Shown here piece by piece: positions 57,736 to 64,000 of a stretch of 64,000 nt of DNA. The DNA is from Desulfuromusa sp. (lineage in GTDB: Bacteria > Desulfobacterota > Desulfuromonadia > Desulfuromonadales > Geopsychrobacteraceae): NCBI GenBank assembly GCA_016744595.1, contig JADGEB010000006.1, forward strand, positions 2,498 through 66,497, written 5' to 3'. The notes below the pieces were generated by a model that was not told where the DNA came from, did no database searches, and saw only the letters and a program-made list of their open reading frames with translations. Each line of letters starts with the position of its first letter. Position 1 is the stretch's first letter. The translations under genes and the position numbers were made by a program.

Positions 57736-58458
57736 CTAGCGATTTAATCTCCTACCTACCCATTCATTGAACAACCATGAAGCATAACTCGAAGGCAACT
57801 CACCCTTTGTACAATCTCTGATCTTTTTTGCCCTCTTCCCATTTGGCATAGAATAAATCCCTATACCCATGTCTTTGGACTTTTTTAAAATATGCGCCTG
57901 AGGATTATCAACAGGGGAAAGGACATATGACTCAGAGGCAAACCATTTGTTATGTTCAGCTTGCCTGAAGGCCTCTTTCCAATTATTCATTTTCGCTTCA
58001 ATAGCTACAATTTTACTAATTCCGTATGATGACCTTAACCCTTTTGGTACCCAACGCTTTCCACTCCACCTGACCAAACCCGCATCAAGTAAATGTTCAA
58101 GAGATCTCACCAAGCCTTTACTTGTTATTCCAATCTGCCTCTCGATACGTTCGGAATCTGCGCCATTTACATAGTGCAAATACTGAAGAAGCTTTATCGC
58201 GGACAATGTCAACTTTGACCTTTCACCCCTCCAGTCTTCATATATCCTTGGATTGTATGAAGCTACCACAATGTCAGGAAAGCCGGTATCTAACTGAGGC
58301 TCACAAAATAACGCATAATGACCCTTAAGACCTTTAAGCCTGGGAAGCTCCCTCTCAATAAAACAATCGATAAGGTCGCTTTCAGGGCCAGACCTTGGTT
58401 GTCTCGTTATCAACCCTATTGAACTATCTGAGCTTTTAAAATCTAATACCGGTGTCAT
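57736..58458 (-). CDS. First gene of the trio: PD-(D/E)XK nuclease-like protein with an inserted winged helix
   Basis: 240 residues, GAGGGA upstream of the ATG. The nuclease core appears in two parts. E53 and D62 lie in EPQLDTGFPDIVVASY; IEAK (E154, K156) follows, then FRQAEHNKWFASESYVL with Q167 and the closing strand GIGIYSM. Between D62 and E154 sits a winged helix-turn-helix at about 84-135 (LSAIKLLQYLHYV, ERQIGITSKGLVRSLEHLLDAGLV). This fits a PD-(D/E)XK fold, in which the DNA-binding module is inserted between the two catalytic strands. It may cut DNA or only bind it and regulate the operon. Family name unknown to me. Confidence 0.65.
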   Translation of the reverse strand: MTPVLDFKSSDSSIGLITRQPRSGPESDLIDCFIERELPRLKGLKGHYALFCEPQLDTGFPDIVVASYNPRIYEDWRGERSKLTLSAIKLLQYLHYVNGADSERIERQIGITSKGLVRSLEHLLDAGLVRWSGKRWVPKGLRSSYGISKIVAIEAKMNNWKEAFRQAEHNKWFASESYVLSPVDNPQAHILKKSKDMGIGIYSMPNGKRAKKIRDCTKGELPSSYASWLFNEWVGRRLNR

Positions 58459-59015
58459 TTATCCCTCTTCACTTCAAAAATGTGAACGACTACGCCATCA
58501 TCACACCCAATCAGCTAAATCTTGCCAAGACTTATCATAAAGCAATCAGTACGGCATCACATCATATTGAGGTAAATTCCGGGGGCAGGATGCCTAACTC
58601 AAAATTCAAAAAAACGCAGCACCTTATCCAACAGGCACTGCGTCTTTCAAATTTTGGGTTGTAGTTTTCATGAGCCCCTCCAGAACACTATTTAACCGAT
58701 CCCATTAAGCTAGAGGATTTCTCTCGCAAGAACAAGATAAAATTCACAAATGCGGCACTCCAGAACTAATGGCTACTCAGCTCCTTCAAGCCCTGCAATC
58801 GCGGCCAGGCCGGTGGTGCTCGTCAACTTCATTCATGAGGGAATCGATTTGTCAATTAAGCTGCTTAAACAAAACCTACGGGGTCAGCCCTTGACTCGAG
58901 ACACCCTCTCTTTCAAATCATCAACCTCACAAAACAACAACATATCGTCGGCCACTCCCTGCCTGAATCAGTGAATAGGTCAACAGCCATAAACACTTGT
59001 CACTCCCATTAACGG
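58459..59015. other. Spacer between the trio and higBA
   Basis: 557 bases without a convincing gene. Near the trio a weak minus-strand promoter can be drawn (TTGGCA 58528-58523, 17 bases, TGTGAT 58505-58500). A terminator lies at 58607-58645. Further on are a palindrome TTAAGCTGCTTAA (58856-58868) and the phrase GGGGTCAGCCCTTGAC (58880-58895), which resembles repeats seen near REP-associated transposases; this is probably remains of a mobile element. Confidence 0.45.
58607..58645 (-). terminator. Intrinsic terminator shielding the trio
   Basis: Minus strand: ACGCAG and CTGCGT arms extended by imperfect GCC/GG pairs, followed by seven T. It would stop transcription entering from the higBA side, so the trio needs its own promoter within 58459-58606. 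Confidence 0.6.
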
Positions 59016-59044
59016 TTGACGTTTAACGCAATGCGTTATAATAT
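59016..59044 (+). promoter_or_regulatory. higBA promoter with operator in the spacer
   Basis: -35 TTGACG (59016-59021), 17-base spacer, -10 TAATAT (59039-59044; TATAAT two bases earlier also fits). The spacer is almost filled by a perfect palindrome TAACGCA-A-TGCGTTA (59024-59038), the expected place for HigA (with HigB) to bind and block RNA polymerase. Confidence 0.75.
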
Positions 59045-59051
59045 AGCATCC

Positions 59052-59327
59052 ATGATACTGAATTTTAAGTGCAAGCAGACGCAATCCCTTTATGAGGGTG
59101 GAAAACCAAAGCAGTTCAGGTCGTTTCAAGCACAGGCTGAACGCAAGTTACAGATGCTTGACAGTGCGGTAGAGCTACTTGATTTGCGCTCTCCTCCTGG
59201 AAACATGCTGGAAAAACTGAGTGGTGATCGATCGGGGCAACACAGCATAAGAATCAACAAACAGTGGCGCATTTGCTTTGTGTGGTCGGATGAGCCAACT
59301 GAAGTAGAAATCACCGATTATCATTGA
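59052..59327 (+). CDS. higB: HigB-like RelE-superfamily mRNA interferase toxin
   Basis: 91 residues from the ATG at 59052, fixed by the family start MILNFKCKQTQSLYEGG. Motifs AERKLQMLDSA, LRSPPGNMLEKLSGDR, GQHSIRINKQWRICFVW and the final EITDYH are complete, so it looks functional. It cleaves mRNA on the ribosome when not bound by HigA. Toxin-first order with the antitoxin 12 bases downstream is typical for higBA. Confidence 0.92.
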   Translation: MILNFKCKQTQSLYEGGKPKQFRSFQAQAERKLQMLDSAVELLDLRSPPGNMLEKLSGDRSGQHSIRINKQWRICFVWSDEPTEVEITDYH

Positions 59328-59339
59328 AAGGAGTAACTT

Positions 59340-59633
59340 TTGAATAACATGAGAGCTATTCATCCAGGCGAAATCATACGGGAAGAGTATCTTAAGCCCT
59401 TGGGCATGAGTGCCAATGCACTTGCTACCGCTTTGCGTGTTTCTGCTCCACGGATCAACGATGTTGTTCGTGAGAAACGCGGAATAAGTGTTGATACCGC
59501 ACTCAGACTGGCAAGGTACTTCAATACCACAGCGCAGTTCTGGCTGAACCTGCAAACCAGCTATGATTTAAAAGTAGCGCAAAAAAACATAGAGACCATT
59601 CAACAAGAAGTTCTCCCTTTGCGGGTTGCGTAG
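59340..59633 (+). CDS. higA: HigA-family antitoxin
   Basis: 97 residues. The TTG at 59340 has AAGGAG seven bases upstream and gives the family start MNNMRAIHPGEIIREEYL; the ATG three codons later is too far from the site. XRE-type helix-turn-helix (MSANALATALRVSAPRINDVV) and ARYFNTTAQFWLNLQ are typical. It neutralises HigB and represses the operon. Confidence 0.93.
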   Translation: MNNMRAIHPGEIIREEYLKPLGMSANALATALRVSAPRINDVVREKRGISVDTALRLARYFNTTAQFWLNLQTSYDLKVAQKNIETIQQEVLPLRVA

Positions 59634-59699
59634 TTGAATAGGTCTACAAAGAGGCCATAAAAAAGGGGCAAATCTGCCTTTGGCTTTGATAAGAGTTGA

Positions 59700-59755
59700 A
59701 GGCATTGGTTCGGATCAATCGGTGTTGCCCCTTCGGGATACTCAAAATTGATCAT
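59700..59755 (-). pseudogene. Mobile mystery protein B (Fic family), N-terminal remnant
   Basis: The ATG at 59755 overlaps the mmpA stop (ATGA) and reads MINFEYPEGATPIDPNQ, the start of mobile mystery protein B, after which the similarity stops. The catalytic Fic part is lost, leaving antitoxin-like protein A without its partner. Confidence 0.65.
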
Positions 59756-60219
59756 TTTTCCGTCCAGAAACCTTTTGGCATCTCGCGGGCCAGGCCATCG
59801 ACTTTTGCTTCGAGCATCTTGTTCCGCTCCTTTTTCGACACCTGTTGATCCTCGAGCAGCATCGTGTGAGAGGTACGGGAAAGACGCTTCTCAGCAACCT
59901 TATGGGCTTGTTCTCGGATGGTTTCTTCCAGACTGGCGCGAGGGACAACTGCGTAGACAAAGACGCAATCCATTGCTTCTGCAGCCTGACGCATGGTTTT
60001 TAAAGTGACGGCACCAGAGATTTCGTCTTTTTCCAGCTGGACTACGCGCGGTTGGCTAACGTTCATGCGTTCGCCAAGCTGTTTGCCTGACATTCCCAAA
60101 GCGTCACGGATCGAACGTAGCCATCCCTTGACGGGAGGTTGTAGCCCCTTGACTTTAGCCAGATGAGCAAAGGTATTATCCAGCTGTTCTCTCATGATTC
60201 GACGATGTTTTGCTTGCAT
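59752..60219 (-). CDS. Mobile mystery protein A (XRE-type regulator/antitoxin)
   Basis: 155 residues, AGGG upstream of the ATG. Helix-turn-helix GMSGKQLGERMNVSQPRVVQLEKDE near the middle (residues about 42-66), then KTMRQAAEAMDCVFVYAVVP, the pattern of the family paired with the Fic protein B in mobile elements. It is preceded by a large inverted repeat that is probably its operator. The partner gene is truncated here, so it may persist as a repressor only. Confidence 0.85.
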   Translation of the reverse strand: MQAKHRRIMREQLDNTFAHLAKVKGLQPPVKGWLRSIRDALGMSGKQLGERMNVSQPRVVQLEKDEISGAVTLKTMRQAAEAMDCVFVYAVVPRASLEETIREQAHKVAEKRLSRTSHTMLLEDQQVSKKERNKMLEAKVDGLAREMPKGFWTEK

Positions 60220-60233
60220 TTTATAACCCTTAT

Positions 60234-60271
60234 ATAATTTACATATTAGCTACTCATAATATATAAATTAT
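60234..60271. promoter_or_regulatory. Inverted repeat upstream of mobile mystery protein A, probable operator
   Basis: Arms of 14 bases (ATAATTTACATATT and AATATATAAATTAT, one mismatch) around a 10-base spacer, 15 bases before the start codon and overlapping the AT-rich promoter. Suited to autoregulation by an XRE dimer. Confidence 0.6.
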
Positions 60272-60355
60272 AGTAATCAACAAAATAAATAATATAAAGG
60301 TTATCTTATGAGAATATCGGGGCTGATAGCTTCCCTGCTCTGAGCCAATGATGCC

Positions 60356-61111
60356 CTATGCCTTGGTCAAAATTTCAGCGCCCTCAGAAGTCACCAGAAT
60401 TGTATGTTCAAATTGCGCGCTTAGGCTTCCATCAACAGTCGTCACCGTCCAGCCATCGGTTGCAGAAGTTTCTACCTCATAGGATTTTCCCATGTTGATC
60501 ATCGGCTCAACGGTGAAGATCATCCCTTCCTGAAGGCGGATTCTATTTTCTTTGCTGAAATGATGAAGGACATGGGGATCTTCGTGAAAAGTCTTTCCAA
60601 TTCCATGGCCTCCGTAAGCCCGGACAATAGAGTAATCAAACTTACTGATATATTTCTCAATCGCCTTGCCCACTTCATATAAATATTTCCCCGGATGGAT
60701 CGCAGCAATTCCTCGATCCAAAGCATTTTGTGTTCGGCTCACCAGATTTTTTACGTCTTCGTCGACATTGCCGATCATAAAAGTACGGGAGGTATCGCCA
60801 TGATAACCATCCAGAATCACAGTAATATCGATATTGACAATATCGCCGTCTTTGAGAATATCTTTTTCAACAGGGATTCCGTGGCACACAACTTCATTGA
60901 TTGATGTGCAAATGCTTTTTGGAAATCCGTGATAATTCAAAGGAGCAGAAATCGCGCCATGCTTCTGAGTAAATTCGGCACAAAGGTCATTAATGGTTAA
61001 TGTTGAAACCCCTGCCTTTATAAAGGGTCCAATATAATCCAACACCTGAGCAGCCAAACTCCCTGCTTTTCTCATTTTTTCTATTTCTTCTTGAGTTTTA
61101 ATAACTATCAT
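60356..61111 (-). CDS. map: Methionine aminopeptidase, type I
   Basis: 251 residues, GGAG upstream of the ATG. Removes the N-terminal Met from new proteins. Metal ligands are seen in order: D in VNIDITVILDGYHGDTSRTF, H in GGHGIGKTFHEDP, and E in FTVEPMINMG and EHTILVT. No N-terminal zinc-finger extension. Marks the return to core genes after the accessory island. Confidence 0.96.
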   Translation of the reverse strand: MIVIKTQEEIEKMRKAGSLAAQVLDYIGPFIKAGVSTLTINDLCAEFTQKHGAISAPLNYHGFPKSICTSINEVVCHGIPVEKDILKDGDIVNIDITVILDGYHGDTSRTFMIGNVDEDVKNLVSRTQNALDRGIAAIHPGKYLYEVGKAIEKYISKFDYSIVRAYGGHGIGKTFHEDPHVLHHFSKENRIRLQEGMIFTVEPMINMGKSYEVETSATDGWTVTTVDGSLSAQFEHTILVTSEGAEILTKA

Positions 61112-61230
61112 TTTTTTCTCCGCTAAATCACAACCAAACTAAATTCTACTTAACTCACACTAGAATTTCAAAGACAAACTTTATCCAGATCGCCGTACAA
61201 TTGATCCTCAAAAATCATAATTTAAATCCC

Positions 61231-62478
61231 TCAGTTCCCAGCTGGAATAATCCGAAACGGTCTATACAGCGGATCACCAATCAATACCATCTGCCAGGAC
61301 AAATATGGAAGACTCAAAAAGTAACTCTCTACCAACGTGTAGTAGCCATCTAGTAGAAAACCAAAGAACAGCTCTGGCAAAGGAAACCCTTGCACATAGG
61401 GTTCAGTGACCGGGCCGATAGTTGCTGCTATGCCATCCTCCAACATTCGCTTGCACCAGACCTGGCTGCCCGGCTTTTTCAAGGTCGTACATTCACTGCT
61501 GGCGATATGATACCCAACCGCCCCTCTTTGCCAATTGAAAGCATCAACATATTTCCCCAGACTGTACCAACCGCAATAGAGAGCTGCCTGAGGGGCTTCA
61601 CCGGCCTGGAAGAGTGCTTCATTTTGATCTAAGTGGACAGGTAAAGCACTCAATGTCTCCGTGACATTGGCAGCTCTATGGATTGAGGCATCATACAGGG
61701 CATATCCCTGCAAATTCTTCTTATCGGGTAGTGGCCACCGGGCATCAAAGTAAGCCTGTCCAGACAACCCATGTTTTTCCGCATAGAGACTGTCATCAAT
61801 CAGATGATAAACAGTTTTTGGGGTTGGACCATCGAGCCGGGAAACAAACAAAACCTGATCTTTATTTGCTGCTAACTTGCGTTGCTGGCTTTGAAAACCG
61901 ACAAAAAATGGATTCGGCACCCACCTCTCCAAAGGATAGGTTTTTTTCAGTACCAGAGCAATTTCAGAATCAAGCGCCGCTCCTCGATTTTTCTGACTCA
62001 GTTTTTCAATCTGCTTTGCAAGTTGCTGGGATTTTTCGCGTCGTTGTTGTTTTTGCTCTTCTGTCAGTTCACGATTCGCCAACTGCCAGTCAATTTGTTT
62101 TTTGGTGTGTTTCAAATCTTCCGCTTCCCGCCATTGTTGTTGCGATAATTCAGGGGCAGCGACACGTAAGGGGATGCCATAAAATAACAGGAGGCACCGG
62201 ATTGGTGTTCCTTGCCGATGGGAAAGATAGTTGCGCAGCGGTTCAAGTAATTTTTGCTGATATTCTTCACGACTGCAATCTTCCTGATCCGACATGGTAA
62301 CGGTCAGCAGATTAGCTTGCGGGATCTGGCGTTTATCACGGTAATACTCGGCGAGGTTAATACTAGAAGGGTTGTTCCGATTGACAATAAGGAGGATTTC
62401 ATCGGCCTGCAGAGCAAAACAGACTTCAACACCAGCAAGGTTCAACAAAATCACTAATGCTATCAAAAAAGATTTCAC
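61231..62478 (-). CDS. Secreted protein of the TIGR03790 type
   Basis: 415 residues from a GTG at 62478, which gives a clean signal peptide (KSFLIALVILLNLAGVEVCFA). Features: ILLIVNRNNPSSINLAEYY, CLLLFYGIPLRV, RLDGPTPKTVYHLIDDSL, GAVGYHIASSECTTL, GIAATIGPVTEPYVQGFPLPELF, MVLIGDPLYRPF. This pattern matches a family of unknown function common in Deltaproteobacteria and Acidobacteria. A Lys/Glu/Gln-rich helical insertion lies at about 125-165. Follows rsmI by four bases. No activity known. Confidence 0.75.
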   Translation of the reverse strand: MKSFLIALVILLNLAGVEVCFALQADEILLIVNRNNPSSINLAEYYRDKRQIPQANLLTVTMSDQEDCSREEYQQKLLEPLRNYLSHRQGTPIRCLLLFYGIPLRVAAPELSQQQWREAEDLKHTKKQIDWQLANRELTEEQKQQRREKSQQLAKQIEKLSQKNRGAALDSEIALVLKKTYPLERWVPNPFFVGFQSQQRKLAANKDQVLFVSRLDGPTPKTVYHLIDDSLYAEKHGLSGQAYFDARWPLPDKKNLQGYALYDASIHRAANVTETLSALPVHLDQNEALFQAGEAPQAALYCGWYSLGKYVDAFNWQRGAVGYHIASSECTTLKKPGSQVWCKRMLEDGIAATIGPVTEPYVQGFPLPELFFGFLLDGYYTLVESYFLSLPYLSWQMVLIGDPLYRPFRIIPAGN

Positions 62479-62482
62479 GGCA

Positions 62483-63307
62483 CTAACGCAACTCCAATGA
62501 TTCCTTATAGACCTCACTCCCAGGCAGCCCAAATTCTTTGGCAACCTGTTTGACGATTTCTTTCCAACTCAGCTCTGTTTCTTCCCGTAACCGCAGCAAA
62601 GTCTCTCGAACAGTCCCTTCGGGTTGCCGTTCTGGAGCCGGGCCAAGCAGCAAAACTAATTCGCCTTTCACTGCACTCTGTGCAAAAGACTCAAGGGCTT
62701 CAGCAACGGTTCCACTGAATAATTCTTCATGTCGTTTGGTCAATTCACGGGCAACCGCAATAGGTCGATCAGCACCACAAACGTCAACCATATCGACAAG
62801 ACAAGACAATAAACGATGTGGGGCTTCATAGCAGGCAATGGTCTGTTGCTCATCTTTGATCTGCTCGAAAAATTGGCAGCGACCGTGAGTTTTTGCCGGA
62901 AGAAAACCGACAAAACGAAAAGCATCAGTCGGCAACCCGGAAATCGAAAGTGCTGCCACCACCGCTGATGGCCCAGGAACAGCAACAACAAAGATTCCTT
63001 CCTGACGGCAACGGGATACCAGACGATAGCCGGGATCAGCAATACAGGGGGTTCCAGCATCACTGATTAACGCTATTGACTCCTCACCCTGTAACTTTGC
63101 AATTAATTGGGCAGAACGGGATTCTTCATTGTGCTCATGGTAAGAAATCAGCGACGTGTTGATTCCATAATGGTTTAATAATTTACGACTATGACGGGTG
63201 TCTTCTGCCGCAATCAAGGAGACTTCCTGCAAAATACGCACTGCACGATAAGTCATATCCTCAAGGTTACCAATTGGAGTGGCAACCACATAGAGGGTTC
63301 CGCTCAC
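62483..63307 (-). CDS. rsmI: 16S rRNA 2'-O-ribose C1402 methyltransferase
   Basis: 274 residues, starting at a GTG that overlaps the nadE stop (GTGA), GGAGGGG upstream. Tetrapyrrole-methylase fold: [69 protein letters not shown]. It modifies the same nucleotide as RsmH, also encoded in this window. Confidence 0.95.
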   Translation of the reverse strand: MSGTLYVVATPIGNLEDMTYRAVRILQEVSLIAAEDTRHSRKLLNHYGINTSLISYHEHNEESRSAQLIAKLQGEESIALISDAGTPCIADPGYRLVSRCRQEGIFVVAVPGPSAVVAALSISGLPTDAFRFVGFLPAKTHGRCQFFEQIKDEQQTIACYEAPHRLLSCLVDMVDVCGADRPIAVARELTKRHEELFSGTVAEALESFAQSAVKGELVLLLGPAPERQPEGTVRETLLRLREETELSWKEIVKQVAKEFGLPGSEVYKESLELR

Positions 63308-64000
63308 TCTAACCCCTCCAGTTGCTCCAGCCAGAGAGTCACTGCGGCATCACTTGGCATCCGCCAGTCACCACGAGGAGAAAGCGCCACCGTACCTACT
63401 TTGGGACCATCTGGAAGACAGGAACGTTTAAATTGCTGACTGAAAAAACGTTGATAAAATTGTCGTAGCCATTGCAGCAATTCACTGCGGGAATAATCAT
63501 CAGCAAAAGCCTGTTCAGCCAATATCAACACTTTCTTCGGCGCAAAATGCAGCCGCACTATCTGATAAAGGAAAAAATCGTGCAATCCATAGGGGCCGAC
63601 AACCTGCTCGGTTAGTTGATCGATATTCCCGTCGGCATCGGGCGGCAATAATTCAGGGGAAACCGGCGTAGCACAAACATCTTCCAATACTTTGGAGATG
63701 CGACCATCAAATTCTTCTTTGGAACACCAATCAACCAGATAACGTACCAACGTTTTTGGCACACCACAATTCACCGCATACATCGACATGTGATCACCGT
63801 TATAAGTACACCAACCAAGGGCTAATTCTGACAAATCACCGGTGCCGATCACCAAACCACCAACCTGATTAGCCACATCCATCAAGAGTTGTGTTCGCTC
63901 CCGCGCCTGGCTATTTTCATAAGTAATATCATGAAGTGCGGGATCATGATTAATATCATTAAAATGTTGCAACACCGCTTTATCAATTGGGATTACTTTG
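63304..64000 (-). CDS. nadE: Glutamine-dependent NAD+ synthetase, C-terminal part cut by window edge
   Basis: The last ~231 residues of the ammonia-transferring synthetase domain; the start and any glutaminase domain lie beyond 64000. Motifs [40 protein letters not shown] and [15 protein letters not shown] are typical. It converts deamido-NAD to NAD. The reading frame is open to the edge of the window. Confidence 0.93.
   Translation of the reverse strand, partial: KVIPIDKAVLQHFNDINHDPALHDITYENSQARERTQLLMDVANQVGGLVIGTGDLSELALGWCTYNGDHMSMYAVNCGVPKTLVRYLVDWCSKEEFDGRISKVLEDVCATPVSPELLPPDADGNIDQLTEQVVGPYGLHDFFLYQIVRLHFAPKKVLILAEQAFADDYSRSELLQWLRQFYQRFFSQQFKRSCLPDGPKVGTVALSPRGDWRMPSDAAVTLWLEQLEGLE

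Noticed and set aside
58452-58974. Two short plus-strand open frames in the spacer before higBA
   Set aside because: No ribosome-binding sites, no family features, and one runs across the minus-strand terminator.

Overview
The window is a chromosomal segment of an anaerobic bacterium, most probably a member of the Desulfuromonadales (Geobacter/Desulfuromonas/Pelobacter relatives). This is an inference from gene content and order: a clostridial-type hybrid cluster protein, a membrane pyrophosphatase, a TAXI-type TRAP transporter, the order rpsF-rpsR-DUF2232-rplI, and ispE-tRNA(Gln)-prs-rplY-pth. Most genes lie on the minus strand.

Layout. 1-4900: hcp (cut by the window edge) faces a four-gene operon across a regulatory region with two perfect FNR/DNR-type boxes. 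The operon encodes a DUF1858-like/solute-binding fusion without signal peptide, a HypB-like GTPase, an ABC ATPase and a small Cys-rich protein. 4900-10800: a PilZ protein, then a tricomponent signalling set of binding lipoprotein, hybrid histidine kinase and HD-GYP response regulator. 10900-23100: ribosomal genes, a K+ channel/antiporter cluster, ychF, hppA, pth, rplY, prs, tRNA-Gln with a relic copy of its 3' end, and ispE. 23300-26500: a TAXI TRAP transporter behind a sigma54 promoter. 26500-33500: a 41-residue protein, rhlE with an attenuator-like leader, a lipoprotein, a lipoyl-less E2 acyltransferase, a radical SAM protein and an acyl-CoA synthetase. 33500-51100: a complete dcw cluster, mraZ to ftsZ but without murB, with a sigma70 promoter and a three-repeat MraZ operator at mraZ, and two copies of a ~122-bp dispersed repeat inside it. 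51300-55050: CNNM/CBS protein, ligA, acyP. 55080-60300: an accessory island. 60350-64000: map, a TIGR03790-like secreted protein, rsmI and nadE (cut by the window edge).

The accessory island holds a decayed Fic gene, a compact three-gene operon (PD-(D/E)XK nuclease with an inserted winged helix, Ser/Thr protein kinase, and a TIM-barrel protein faintly like tRNA-guanine transglycosylase), a higBA toxin-antitoxin pair, and mobile mystery protein A with only the first residues of its Fic partner B. The nuclease-kinase-transglycosylase-like trio is the best candidate in the window for an undescribed, possibly defensive, system. The FNR-box operon opposite hcp is the second: its parts look like a cytoplasmic metal-handling or cofactor-assembly machine made when nitrosative stress or anoxia is sensed.
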